From assembly GCA_963849635.1 (NCBI GenBank), contig CAWKIA010000017.1, positions 1 through 64,000 of the forward strand: a stretch of 64,000 bases of DNA, given 5' to 3'. Positions within the stretch are counted from its first letter, which is position 1, and each line of letters begins with the position of its first letter. Positions 54,842 through 63,962 of this stretch are shown here, in pieces. The notes under the pieces are model-generated. The model was not told where the DNA came from. It made no database searches and was given only the letters and a program-made list of their open reading frames with translations. Both the position numbers and the translations under genes were made by a program. This DNA comes from CAVRUD01 sp963849635. Lineage in GTDB: Bacteria; Chloroflexota; Chloroflexia; Thermomicrobiales; UBA6265.

Positions 54842-55204
54842 GAGGGTATCCCTTCTTTGGAACGTGCGGCGAACTCCGCCAGCGGAATATGCTGAGTGAT
54901 AGCCACTCTAAACCCGTTCGCGGCAGCAGCCTAGCCCTATCAGGACGTTACCGGCGTAAAGACTCCTTCTCCATTCGATTGATCCGTCCTGTCTGTCACA
55001 TCGACGCGGCGCGGGAGTTCACCGACTGGTTCGATCCGGAGCGTATCGCCACGCCTTCACGCATGGTTTACATGTTGAAGCCGGATGTGCCCGATAGTAG
55101 GGCAGACCCCCGGCTCGGCTCCTGCATGCTCGGAACGATTCCGGCGCGGCGCGCTCTCAGGATGCTGCCCTGGAGACCGCGCTCCCCGCCCGGCGGCGTA
55201 GGAG
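54842..55204. other. intergenic region, nothing recognised
   Basis: 363 bases between the divergent exported-protein gene and the PHP-glycosyltransferase gene. A plus-strand stretch (about 54990-55080) reads AAREFTDWFDPERIATPSRM without start or known match and may be a gene scrap. Promoters for both neighbours should be here but none is clear. Confidence 0.35.
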
Positions 55205-55276
55205 GATGGCGTGGTGCACGCGGCAGGGACTCCAGGAGCATCAACGGTGACGAATGGCCATTCGGCGGAGGCGACC

Positions 55277-57676
55277 ATGCGGATCGATCTGCATCTGCAC
55301 TCCGATGCCTCCGGCACGGCCACCAACTGGTGGGTCAAAGGGTTGGGATTGGGTGTGGCCACCCGCGAGTCCTACACGCCTCCGGCAGAGGCCTACCGCA
55401 TGGCCAAGGCGGCCGGGATGGACTTCGTCACCCTCACCGACCACGAGACGGTCGATGGCGTCGTCACGATCGCCGATCGGCCGGATGTCCTCACCGGCGT
55501 CGAGGTCTGCGCGGTCTTCCCCGAAGGCGGTAGCACGGTCGACGTGTTGATCTACGGCCTGGACGTCGATGCCCACCCCGAGATCCAGGCCCGCCGAGGT
55601 GATGTCTACGATCTGGTCGCCTACCTGCGCGAGGCGGGGCTGGTCCACGTGCTCGCCCACCCGATGTTCGAGGCGAACGGCCTGCTCGACCGGGCGGGCG
55701 TCGAGAAGCGGCTGGTGCTCTTCGGGCTGTGGGAGTTCATCAACGGCTCCCGGCCGGCCAACCAGAACCGCCTGGCCGAGCGGATCGCCGCCGAGATCGG
55801 CCCCGGGGAGCTGCGCCAGCTCGCCCGCCGTCACGGGCTGCCGGTGCCGCCCCACCGCCGGATCGCGGGCACAGGCGGGTCGGACGACCACGGCGGGGTC
55901 TACGTCGGCGCGACCTACACCCACGTGCCGGCCGTCACCGGCGTCTCCGATCTCCTGGCTGCCATGGCCGCCGGCGAGATCCGGCCCGGGGGCGAGGACG
56001 GATCGGTCGAGAAGATGGCCTACACCGGCTTCCGGATCGCCGGGCTGGCCTCGGCGGCGGCCGACGCCGGTGGGACAGCGGACGGCCAACCCGCAACGGA
56101 CGGATCGTCTACAGGAGGAGCCCGGGCTGGTCAAAGGGCCAAGCTGCGGGAGTACCTCCCCCTGCTCGCCAGCCTGGGGGGCGAGCAGGTTCGGGGGCTG
56201 CTCACCGGCCAGTATGAGCGCCGGATCGCGGACGCCCTTGGCGGCGCGGGCAGCGGCTTCCCCTCGCTGGGGATGCTCGGCTCGATTGGCAGCTTCGTCG
56301 ATGGCCATCTCTTTGTCGCGCCGTACGTGGCGATGCACGGCTACTTTGGCCGGGAGCGCCAAAAGACCCGCGCCCTGCGCCGCCAGCTCTTCGCCGCGGG
56401 CGCGCGGACGGAGGCGGTCCGGGTGGGAGTCTTCGTCGATCAGATGGACGAGATCCACGGCGTCGCCACGATGTACCGCAACCTGCAGCGGCTGGCCAGC
56501 CGCCCAGACCGGCCTCAATCGGACTCGCTCAAGGTCGTCTATTGCGGTCTGGGCGGGGATGAGCGGGACGCCAGTGGCAGCCCTGGGGCGGTCCGGTTGC
56601 GGGCGGTGACCAGCCTGCCGATGCCCCTCTACCCTGGACGAACGCTTGGGGTTCCGTCCCTCCTCGATGTCCTGGATCACGTCGACCACGAGGGCTACGA
56701 CGTGATCCACGTGGCCACGCCGGGACCTCTAGGGATGGCGGCGCTGGTGGCGGGCATCACCCTGGGCCTGCCGATCGTGGGGGCATATCACACCGAGTTC
56801 GGTCAGTACGCGGAGGTGCTCTCCGGCGATGCCCTGGTGGCGGAACTGGTCGAGATGCTCGTCCGGGAGTTCTACCAGCGCTGTGCGGTGGTGGCGGTGC
56901 CGTCCGCCTCGACGGTGGCCTCGCTCCGGGCCCGGGGCTATACCATCTCCCGGTTCGAAGTCTTGAAGAACGGGGTCGATACCGAGCTGTACCGGCCCGA
57001 TCGGCGGGACGAGGCGCTGCACGCGGAACTGGGGCAGGGCCGCACCCTCCTGCTCTACGCGGGCCGGGTCAGCCGGGAGAAGGGCCTGGAGCGGCTGGCA
57101 GCCGGATACGCCGAGTTGCGGGCCAGCCGAGACGATGTCCACCTCGTGGTCGTGGGCGACGGGCCATACCGGGAGGAGATGGAGGCGGCGCTGGGTTCGA
57201 CGGCGACGTTCACCGGGTTCCTCCGCGGCGAGGATCTGGCCCGCACGATCGCAAGCTGCGACGCGATGGTCTTCCCCAGCACCACCGACACATTGGGCCG
57301 GGCGGTTGCCGAAGCCCAGGCCTCCGGCTTACCGGCCGTGGTCTTCGGAACGGGCGGCCCGCGGGAATGCCTCCTGCCGGATATCAGTGGCTTCGTGGTC
57401 GAAGCCGGTGACGAGGACGGGTTCTGGACACGGGCTGAGCAGCTGATCGACGACCCGGAGCGGCGGCGGCGGATGGGCCGGGCGGCCCGCGAGTTCTCCT
57501 CCACCCTCACCTGGGACAACGTGGTCGACGGCCTGATAGGCATCTACCGCGATGTATGCGGCTTGCCGCCCGCATCCGATGCCAACCCCTGGGCCGGCAG
57601 CGATGCGGACTCAGCCGACACCTCCCTGCGCGAGCCGGCCCTGGCCGGTTCCGGATCCTCCGCGCCACGCCGCTAG
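55277..57676 (+). CDS. PHP phosphoesterase-GT4 glycosyltransferase fusion
   Basis: 799 aa from ATG 55277 (GGAG upstream). Residues 1-260 are a PHP metal-dependent phosphoesterase (MRIDLHLHSDASGT, VTLTDHETVDGV, VLAHPMFEANG, GGSDDHGGVYVG). Residues about 380-770 are a GT4 glycosyltransferase (VGVFVDQMDEIHGVATMYRN, FEVLKNGVDTELYRPD, LLYAGRVSREKGLERLAAGY, FPSTTDTLGRAVAEAQASGL). The fusion suggests a lipid-linked glycan or glycolipid pathway. The acceptor is not known. The next glycosyltransferase starts 8 bases after its stop. Confidence 0.88.
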   Translation: MRIDLHLHSDASGTATNWWVKGLGLGVATRESYTPPAEAYRMAKAAGMDFVTLTDHETVDGVVTIADRPDVLTGVEVCAVFPEGGSTVDVLIYGLDVDAHPEIQARRGDVYDLVAYLREAGLVHVLAHPMFEANGLLDRAGVEKRLVLFGLWEFINGSRPANQNRLAERIAAEIGPGELRQLARRHGLPVPPHRRIAGTGGSDDHGGVYVGATYTHVPAVTGVSDLLAAMAAGEIRPGGEDGSVEKMAYTGFRIAGLASAAADAGGTADGQPATDGSSTGGARAGQRAKLREYLPLLASLGGEQVRGLLTGQYERRIADALGGAGSGFPSLGMLGSIGSFVDGHLFVAPYVAMHGYFGRERQKTRALRRQLFAAGARTEAVRVGVFVDQMDEIHGVATMYRNLQRLASRPDRPQSDSLKVVYCGLGGDERDASGSPGAVRLRAVTSLPMPLYPGRTLGVPSLLDVLDHVDHEGYDVIHVATPGPLGMAALVAGITLGLPIVGAYHTEFGQYAEVLSGDALVAELVEMLVREFYQRCAVVAVPSASTVASLRARGYTISRFEVLKNGVDTELYRPDRRDEALHAELGQGRTLLLYAGRVSREKGLERLAAGYAELRASRDDVHLVVVGDGPYREEMEAALGSTATFTGFLRGEDLARTIASCDAMVFPSTTDTLGRAVAEAQASGLPAVVFGTGGPRECLLPDISGFVVEAGDEDGFWTRAEQLIDDPERRRRMGRAAREFSSTLTWDNVVDGLIGIYRDVCGLPPASDANPWAGSDADSADTSLREPALAGSGSSAPRR

Positions 57677-57684
57677 GTCCCCGG

Positions 57685-58833
57685 ATGGAACGGAATCCGG
57701 CGGTGCATGGTCGGGACGGGGCGGCGCCCACCCCAACTATCCGGGTGATGGCGTTGCCGGCCTTCTTCAACCGGCGCCTGAATCCCTACAACTTCCTGCT
57801 CTACTCGGCGATGCGGCGGCGGGGCGCCACGGTCGAGGAGGTCACCCCGACCAGGGTGGTGCGTGCCCGCCACGACGTGGTCCATCTCCACTGGCCGGAG
57901 TACTCCTTCACTGGGCGCTGGATCTTGGTGGCGGCGGCGAAAGCGGCCGTGCTGGTCCTGGCGCTGACGCGGCTGCGCCGGCGGCGGGTCCGGATCGTGT
58001 GGACGATCCACAACCTGAGCGGCCACGAAGCGCGTCACCGGCGCCTGGAAGCGAAGATGTGGAACTGGTTCGTGGCCCGCGTCGATGGCTACATCGCCCT
58101 CTCCGCGAGCGGCCGGGCGGCGGCGCTCGCCCGCTTCCCGGTGCTGGCCGACCGGCCGGGTTTCGTGATCCCGCATGGCCACTACCGGGGCGAGTATCCG
58201 GACGAGCTTGACCGCGTGGGAGCCCGGGAGCGCCTCGGGATTCCCGCGGGGGCGCGGGTGGTGGCCTTCGTCGGCTCGATCCGGCCCTACAAGAACGTGC
58301 CGGCCTTGATCCGGGCGGTGCGGGCGATTCCAGGGCGGGAGTGGCGCTTACTTGTGGCGGGGGAGCCGGCAACATCTGCCATCGCGGCGGAACTTACGGA
58401 CGCTGCCGCCGGCGACGAGCGTATCCGCCTCGACCTCGCCTTCGTCCAGCGCCAGGATGTTCAGGTCTATCTGCGCGCTGCCGACCTCGTCGTCTTGCCC
58501 TATGCCGAGGTGCTCAACTCGGGCAGCGCCCTGCTGGCCCTCTCCTTCGAGCGGCCGGTGCTGGTGCCGGAGCGCGGCGCCCTGGCGGACCTGCAGGCTG
58601 CCGTCGGGGCGGAGTGGGTGCGGACCTACGCCGGCGATCTCCGGGCGCAAACGGTCATCGACGCGATGGCGTGGGCGGAGGAGACCCCGCGGGACGCCGC
58701 CCGCTTGCTCCACGACCTGGATTGGGACGACATCGCTCGGCAGACGCTGCTGGCCTACGACGCCGTGCGCGACCTCCTGGTGACGGCACCCGCCCCATCA
58801 CAGACAAGCGCGGGCGTGCCCGCTGGGCGGTAG
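57685..58833 (+). CDS. GT4-like glycosyltransferase
   Basis: 382 aa from ATG 57685. An N-terminal Rossmann part (VVHLHWPEYSFTGRWILVAA, RIVWTIHNLSGHEARHRRLE) and a C-terminal donor domain (VVAFVGSIRPYKNVPALIRA, VYLRAADLVVLPYAEVLNSG, SALLALSFERPVLVPERGAL) fit family GT4, including the EX7E-like region of the donor site. Co-transcribed with the fusion gene before it. Confidence 0.85.
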   Translation: MERNPAVHGRDGAAPTPTIRVMALPAFFNRRLNPYNFLLYSAMRRRGATVEEVTPTRVVRARHDVVHLHWPEYSFTGRWILVAAAKAAVLVLALTRLRRRRVRIVWTIHNLSGHEARHRRLEAKMWNWFVARVDGYIALSASGRAAALARFPVLADRPGFVIPHGHYRGEYPDELDRVGARERLGIPAGARVVAFVGSIRPYKNVPALIRAVRAIPGREWRLLVAGEPATSAIAAELTDAAAGDERIRLDLAFVQRQDVQVYLRAADLVVLPYAEVLNSGSALLALSFERPVLVPERGALADLQAAVGAEWVRTYAGDLRAQTVIDAMAWAEETPRDAARLLHDLDWDDIARQTLLAYDAVRDLLVTAPAPSQTSAGVPAGR

Positions 58834-58916
58834 CGGTCTCCGCCAGGCTTGCTGGTTCGCCGAACCGGCTATCTGGCAGGAGCGAACCACTTGAACGGCA
58901 TTTCTGCGGAAGCACC

Positions 58917-58929
58917 TTAACACTGTTAA
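58917..58929. promoter_or_regulatory. 13-bp palindrome TTAACACTGTTAA
   Basis: A perfect dyad around one base in an AT-rich patch 179 bases ahead of the barrel-protein gene. GAATGTTAAGCC and GCTAAGATGAT follow, so it could be an operator near a promoter. Confidence 0.35.
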
Positions 58930-59107
58930 TACAGCGGACCGTTCTGCCTGAGAATGTTAAGCCTGCGCTAAGATGATACGATGCGTTCCTCACGCCTCGC
59001 GGCAGGGCTACGGCCTGGTTCGGCCACCGCGTTGCGCGGTGTGCTCGACCGACCTGTGTTCCATGAGTGCGACGGTCCCCGCTGGCCGCCGCTGAGGTCC
59101 TGTACGC

Positions 59108-60937
59108 ATGCTTGCCCCCGCATTTCCCGCCCAGTCCCAACCGCTGGGCTCTCTCCCGTCCGGCGAACCCGTCATCAAGATCCCAACGCTACCAGAGCCA
59201 ATTTCGGCTCCGCCGTTGCTCCTGTGCGACGGGCTGGGTCCGTTCTTCGCCGGGCGGGATGCCGCCCCGGGCAAGGCGGTCAACTGGTCCAAGATCCCCT
59301 TCGCCGAGCTGGAGCGTGACGGTGCGCTCGATCCGGACCGGGTCGAGCTGGTGCTCGCCGAATTCGACCGCTATGTGGCGGCGATGGCGGCGCTCGGCTA
59401 CACCGCCGTGGCGATCGACGATCTGGCCCACATCGCGGTCCACGACTGGTATCCGGCGCCGCTCCGCCGCAAGCTTGCCGACTACGCGCGGCTCTACCAG
59501 CGGGCGTTTGCCTCGATCTCGGCCCACGGGCTTCGGCTTTTCGTCCTGACCGACTACTGCTACGCCAATCCTGCCATCAAGCAGCAACTGGCGGAGACCG
59601 GCAGCGGCGAGGCGGGGTTCTTCACCGAGTCGGTCCGATTGGCTCTGGACGCCTATCCCCAGATCGCCGGAATCGTCCTCCGGATCGGCGAGAGCGATGG
59701 GGTGGATGTCGAGGGGGACTTCACCAGCCGCCTTGCCATTCGAAGGCCGCGGGAGGCGCGGGCGCTGCTCCAGCGGCTGCTGCCCGTCTGTGAAACGCGG
59801 CGGGTGACGTTGGTGGTGCGAACCTGGACGCTGGGGGCCTATCCGGTCGGCGACCTGATCTGGAACCCGCGCACCTACGACGCGGTCTTCGGCGGGCTGG
59901 ACAGCTCCAGCCTGGTGATCTCGCTCAAATACGGTGACGCTGACTTCTTTCGCTACCTGGAGTTGAATCCCCTCTTCTTCCACGGCCCGCACCGGAAGCT
60001 CATCGAGTTCCAGTGCCGGCGGGAATACGAAGGGATGGGCGAGTTTCCTGCCTTCGTTGGGCGGCTCTACGCCGGCTATCTGGACGACTTGCGCGCTCGG
60101 CCCAACAACGTGGTCGGGATGTTCGCCCTCCAGGGTGGCGGTTGGGCGCCGTTCGCGAAACTGGCCTTCTGTGGTGAGGGATCGCTCTGGAACGAGTTGA
60201 ACGCCTACGTGACGGCCAGGCTCTTTGCCGGGCGGTCGAGCGGGGTGCCGGTCGATGAGATCGTCGCCGCATTTTGCCGCGAGCGCGGTATCGCCGACAT
60301 CGCCGGCTTCCTGCGCCTGCTGGTGTTGGCCGACGAGGCGATCGAACGGGGGCTCTATGTGCGCGCCTTTGCCGAGCGGCCGCTCTACTTCCGCCGGGTG
60401 CGGGTACCACCGTTGATCTGGGTCTTCTGGAACAACGTGACGACGGGGGGATTGGTAGGCAGGTTGCACCGCTACCGGGTGCGCGACAAGGCCGCCGCGG
60501 TCGCGGAAGGGCGGCAGGCGGTGGCGACTGTGCGGGAGATGCTCGAGTTGGCCCGCCGGCTCGGCCTTCCCGAGGGCGGGTTCCGGTTCCAGTTGGCGAC
60601 CTTCGAGGTCTTGGCCCTGTTGCGTGAGGCGCTGCTGGGCGTCGACACGGCCGCCACCCGCGAATGCCTGGGCCGGCTAGCGGCCGACTACCGGCGGACT
60701 TATCCCAACGGCTACGCCTTCGACTGCGCCCAGACGCCGCGCGACCGCCTCGGCCGCGCGTTCGCCCTGGCGGTGCCGCTACTGGTCCGCAACCAGACGG
60801 CCTACCGGCGTGGGGACCGGCTGCTGCTCAATCGGCACGTGACGAAGGTGAAAGGCCTGCTGGCGGCCCGCCTGCAGGCGAACCTGCCCCGATTCGTCGA
60901 CAAACAGGGGATGAGCACGGACGTGCTGCTGCGGTAA
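59108..60937 (+). CDS. GH-like TIM-barrel protein of the glycan locus
   Basis: 609 aa. The central region (VAAMAALGYTAVAIDDLAHI, GLRLFVLTDYCYANPAIKQQ, IAGIVLRIGESDGVDVEGDF) has the alternating strands and conserved acidic patch of GH67/GH115-like barrels, followed by a long helical C-terminal part. No signal peptide. It may act on hexuronic or related glycan residues, or be a structural relative without activity. It lies 274 bases after the second glycosyltransferase. The stop is followed in 4 bases by the hairpin array. Confidence 0.6.
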   Translation: MLAPAFPAQSQPLGSLPSGEPVIKIPTLPEPISAPPLLLCDGLGPFFAGRDAAPGKAVNWSKIPFAELERDGALDPDRVELVLAEFDRYVAAMAALGYTAVAIDDLAHIAVHDWYPAPLRRKLADYARLYQRAFASISAHGLRLFVLTDYCYANPAIKQQLAETGSGEAGFFTESVRLALDAYPQIAGIVLRIGESDGVDVEGDFTSRLAIRRPREARALLQRLLPVCETRRVTLVVRTWTLGAYPVGDLIWNPRTYDAVFGGLDSSSLVISLKYGDADFFRYLELNPLFFHGPHRKLIEFQCRREYEGMGEFPAFVGRLYAGYLDDLRARPNNVVGMFALQGGGWAPFAKLAFCGEGSLWNELNAYVTARLFAGRSSGVPVDEIVAAFCRERGIADIAGFLRLLVLADEAIERGLYVRAFAERPLYFRRVRVPPLIWVFWNNVTTGGLVGRLHRYRVRDKAAAVAEGRQAVATVREMLELARRLGLPEGGFRFQLATFEVLALLREALLGVDTAATRECLGRLAADYRRTYPNGYAFDCAQTPRDRLGRAFALAVPLLVRNQTAYRRGDRLLLNRHVTKVKGLLAARLQANLPRFVDKQGMSTDVLLR

Positions 60938-60940
60938 TAC

Positions 60941-61179
60941 GAGGGGGACACGGCTGTCGCCGTGAGGGGGACAGGGCTATGGCCCTGTGGGGGACAAAGC
61001 TAAAGCTTTGAGGGGGACAGCCCTGCGGGCTGAGGGGGAGAGGGGGAGAGACGACGGGGCGGAACATTCAATCGTCTGCCCCCCCCCCTCACGGCGATAG
61101 CCGTGTCCCCCTCAAGCTTTGGGCTTGTCCCCCACAGCGTCAGCCTTGTCCCCCTCAGCGCCGCAGCGCTGTCCCCCTC
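60941..61179. repeat. inverted array of 23-bp GAGGGGGACA mini-hairpin units
   Basis: Four units at 60941, 60964, 60987 and 61010 (23, 23, 23 and 22 bases), then a spacer to 61090, then four units in opposite orientation at 61091, 61114, 61134 and 61157. Each unit has a constant GAGGGGGACA and a variable mini-hairpin, for example CGGCTGTCGCCG, GGGCTATGGCCC, AAGCTAAAGCTT, GCCCTGCGGGC. Both sides of each stem change together. The array fills the gap between two convergent genes almost exactly. Confidence 0.92.
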
Positions 61180-61183
61180 TCAT

Positions 61184-61711
61184 TTAAAAGTTCAGGTCGC
61201 CGAGGCCGTCGCCGATGGCGCCGAGGATCTCGCCGGCGGCTCCGCCGACGGCGCCCGCGACATCGCCCACGGCACCCGCAGCGCCTGCGATGTCGCTCAG
61301 ATCAGGTAGGGCGCCACCGACGGCGCCTGCGACTTCGACCAGACCGTGGACGCCTTTGCCGGCGAGGCTGGCGACCTCTCCCGCGCCATCAATTCCGGCG
61401 GAGACGACCTTGCCGCCGAGGTTGGTCGTCAGATCGAACAGGCCGGCGATGCCGTCCAGTGACCAGGCCGTTGAGCCTACGTCGATGCTGCCGACCTGAC
61501 CGACAGCGTTTTGCTTCTGCTGGACAGCCTGACTGGTGCGCTCCGCCTCGGCCAGGAGATCGGGATCAGTTAGGAACTCGGCGGCGGCCACCTCGTCGCC
61601 GCGCAGCCGGTTGGAGACCGCCCCGATGACCGGCAGGCTGACCAGGGCGCCGCCGGCAGCGGCGGCGGCGATGCGGACGGATCTCTTCGATGCAAGGCGT
61701 GGGCGTGGCAT
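61184..61711 (-). CDS. Gly/Ala-rich repetitive protein, probably exported
   Basis: 175 aa from ATG 61711, with AAAGGA upstream. A basic start and hydrophobic segment (SVRIAAAAAGGALVSLPVIG) suggests a signal anchor. The C-terminal half repeats GAVG, GAAGAVGDVAG and GLVEVAGAVGGALPDLSD-type units, giving an amphipathic or collagen-like helix. No family is recognised. Flanked by repeats on both sides (60941-61179 and 61727-61878). Confidence 0.6.
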   Translation of the reverse strand: MPRPRLASKRSVRIAAAAAGGALVSLPVIGAVSNRLRGDEVAAAEFLTDPDLLAEAERTSQAVQQKQNAVGQVGSIDVGSTAWSLDGIAGLFDLTTNLGGKVVSAGIDGAGEVASLAGKGVHGLVEVAGAVGGALPDLSDIAGAAGAVGDVAGAVGGAAGEILGAIGDGLGDLNF

Positions 61712-61726
61712 GGCCGGGTCCTTTCG

Positions 61727-61878
61727 AGACGTGAGACGTGAGACGAGCGAGCAGTTGACGAGGACACGATAGAAGGGCGTTCTTCCGCCGATCTTCCGGC
61801 AGTGTGTGCATTCTCTACAGATTACGCCGGCTTCCCTGCCTATGTTCCTTATCTCAACGCTCACGTCTCACGTCTCCG
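61727..61878. repeat. inverted GACGTGAGA array
   Basis: Left arm CGAGACGTGAGACGTGAGAC at 61727 and right arm CTCACGTCTCACGTCTC at about 61861, separated by about 110 bases. Same unit as the cox2-cox1 gap (39286-39359). The 439-base gap to 62150 holds no other gene. Confidence 0.75.
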
Positions 61879-62150
61879 CACGTGGGAAATACCGCTTGGG
61901 AAGGGGGATTCTAGGCCGATCGGGGGAGACGTGGCGAGCGGATGTTCTGTTATACTTTCCCGAGTCGTGATCCTGGCGCTTCCCGGTAGCTGAGGTACGA
62001 CGGCCTCCCGGATACTCGCCTGAATCAGCCGAGTGTGTCGCCAACTCGCAAGCCAGCCAGCCAAATAGTCGGCATCACCTGGCGACAGCGGGTCCCGTTT
62101 CCGTTCCCCTTGGCTCGTCGATCCCCACGGTCGCCTGCGGAGACCTCCCC

Positions 62151-62456
62151 GTGAGTTCCATCCCCCGGAATCCTCGCCCGCCCTCTGGTGGCAGCGACAC
62201 TGCATCGACGTTCGCCTCGCCGCGTCTGGTGGCGATGGCATTGATCGCGGTGGGCACGCTGTTGGTGCTGGGGGCGCTGTTCGCCGATCCGCTGGGGATC
62301 AGCGGGGGCGGCGAGGGGTTTGGCTGGAAGCAACTGATTGCCACGATCGTAGGCCTGGTGCTGGCCGTCATCGGGACGGGTCTCCTGATCGGGGCGTTCG
62401 GGCGCGGCGGCTCCCAAACCCGCCGCGAGCCGCTTGCCCCGCTGGACGAGACGTGA
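62151..62456 (+). CDS. small membrane protein
   Basis: 101 aa from GTG 62151. Two membrane segments (ALIAVGTLLVLGALFADPLG and LIATIVGLVLAVIGTGLLIG) with a Gly-rich loop. No known family, probably a small inner-membrane protein. Confidence 0.6.
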   Translation: MSSIPRNPRPPSGGSDTASTFASPRLVAMALIAVGTLLVLGALFADPLGISGGGEGFGWKQLIATIVGLVLAVIGTGLLIGAFGRGGSQTRREPLAPLDET

Positions 62457-62618
62457 GCCGAGAGTAGAGAGCGATAGCTGTGACGAGGGGCGGACCAGTT
62501 GGTTCGCCTCTCTTCCGTATTCACGCAAACGAGAATGCTTCCGCTGTCAGGGCCGCCTCGATGTGTACAGATGTGTACACTTGCGAGAGGTGGAGCCGTT
62601 CGAGGAGAGAGGTGTCTC

Positions 62619-62963
62619 ATGACCGCGCCAGCACCGAATGTAGAGACCATGAAGTTTACGGAGACCCGGCAGCAGTTGAGTCAGGTCGTCAACCGCGTTT
62701 TTCGGAGGGAGTCCCGGGTGTTGATCGAGAAGAACGGTGTCCCCGTCGCGGCGATCGTCTCCGCGGATGATCTTCGCCGCCTGGGGAACCTGGACGCCCG
62801 GCATGACGACTACGCCGCCGAGCTTCGTGAGATAAGCCGGGCCTTCGCCGATGTCCCCGTGGACGATCTCGAACATCAGGTCGCGCGGGTGATCGCAGAG
62901 AATCGCGCTGCTGCGGAGTTGGCCCGTGTGGCGGGCCCCGAGGCCACCGACACGACCGGGTGA
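62619..62963 (+). CDS. Phd/YefM-type antitoxin
   Basis: 114 aa from ATG 62619 with GAGGAGAG upstream. The Phd fold is seen in MKFTETRQQLSQVVNRVFRR and VLIEKNGVPVAAIVSADDLR. The C-terminal half would bind the toxin. It overlaps the PIN toxin start by 4 bases. Confidence 0.85.
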   Translation: MTAPAPNVETMKFTETRQQLSQVVNRVFRRESRVLIEKNGVPVAAIVSADDLRRLGNLDARHDDYAAELREISRAFADVPVDDLEHQVARVIAENRAAAELARVAGPEATDTTG

Positions 62964-63391
62964 TCCGATCGGTTCTCGACGCCAACGTCGTCGTATCGGG
63001 TGTTCTGGGGTTCGAGCGGGCCGAAAGCGCGCCGGGGGAGATCGTGCGGGCCTGGGTTGACGGCGAGTTTGTCCTGGTCGTCTCGGGGCCACTCGTCGAC
63101 GAGATCGAGCGCACGCTGCGCAATCCCTACTTCGCGCCTCGCATCGACGCTCGCCGGGCCAGCCTGGTGGCGAACGGTTTGCGGGATCTCGCGGAGTGGA
63201 CCACCATCGACGTGTCCGTTTCAGGAGCCGCCACCCACCCGGAGGACGATCTCATCCTTGCCACGGCGGTCTCCGCGACTGTCGACTTTCTCGTGACCGG
63301 CGACCGGCAACTCTTGACGCTCCGGTCGTTCGGAGGGGTCCCCATCATCGGGTCCCGCGCATTCCTCACCGAACTCGCGACGGCGACGTGA
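62960..63391 (+). CDS. PIN-domain toxin of a type II toxin-antitoxin pair
   Basis: 143 aa from GTG 62960. Acidic PIN residues appear in SVLDANVVVSGVLG (Asp), SGPLVDEIERTLRNPYF (Glu), ATHPEDDLILATAV (Asp) and FLVTGDRQLL (Asp). Likely a site-specific RNase. The overlap with the antitoxin stop shows a coupled operon. Confidence 0.85.
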   Translation: MIRSVLDANVVVSGVLGFERAESAPGEIVRAWVDGEFVLVVSGPLVDEIERTLRNPYFAPRIDARRASLVANGLRDLAEWTTIDVSVSGAATHPEDDLILATAVSATVDFLVTGDRQLLTLRSFGGVPIIGSRAFLTELATAT

Positions 63392-63420
63392 AGCACCGCG
63401 TGCTATCGGGGCCAAACGAA

Positions 63421-63442
63421 GGGCGGGCCAATCGGCCCGCCC
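63421..63442. terminator. hairpin terminator
   Basis: 9-bp stem GGGCGGGCC (63421) with GGCCCGCCC (63434-63442), loop of 4, after the PIN toxin gene. A short GCTGA-rich repeat (63474-63507) follows and lies next to the convergent cold-shock gene. Confidence 0.65.
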
Positions 63443-63507
63443 CTCGTGTGTCGCCGTCGTTTCGCACATCACTGACGGCTGATGGCTGAAAGCTGACAGC
63501 TAGTCAG

Positions 63508-63726
63508 TTAGACCGGCGTGACGTGGATGGCGCGGCGCTTGGTGGTGTCGCGCGGGTCGCGCTGGATCTCGAAGTTGACCTTCTGGCCGGGGGTGAGGGC
63601 GTCGAAGCCATCCTCCGCCACCGAGGTGCGGTGGAAGAAGACCTCCGCCGGGGCGGAATCTTCCTCGATCACGAGGAAGCCGTAATTCTTGACGTTGGGG
63701 ACACGCTTGACGATGCCGATAGCCAA
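63508..63726 (-). CDS. cold-shock domain protein
   Basis: 72 aa from ATG 63726 with AGGAGGA upstream. RNP1-like NYGFLVIEE and RNP2 VFFHRTSV are present in an OB fold (VKRVPNVKNYGFLVIEEDSA, LTPGQKVNFEIQRDPRDTTK). It binds single-stranded RNA or DNA. Slightly shorter loops than E. coli CspA. No cold-box leader was identified. Confidence 0.88.
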   Translation of the reverse strand: MAIGIVKRVPNVKNYGFLVIEEDSAPAEVFFHRTSVAEDGFDALTPGQKVNFEIQRDPRDTTKRRAIHVTPV

Positions 63727-63962
63727 AACGGGGGGTCCTCCTGGACGTTGCGGTTGCGAGCAGCCGCACGGTTAGTTGTCCAGGGTACCACCGGTGGCCT
63801 GATCCGGGTCTGACAATGGTCTTATGTGGGTGTGCCAAAATGAGGATACTGATCTGAGTGACATTCCTTTGTTATGGAGAACGATCGTGCGATTGCGACG
63901 CCGTGGCGTTGAAATGCGGAAATGGTTGCGTAACCGATGGGGGCGGCGGTGAGGTGGAGTCG
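63727..63962. other. divergent intergenic region
   Basis: 236 bases between the cold-shock gene and the DUF429 gene. It is somewhat AT-richer, with no coding frame or hairpin noted. It should hold the promoters of both genes. Confidence 0.4.

Noticed and set aside
60941..61179. CRISPR array
   Set aside because: Units are periodic, but the variable part is a 12-13 base palindrome rather than a spacer, orientation inverts midway, and there are no cas genes.
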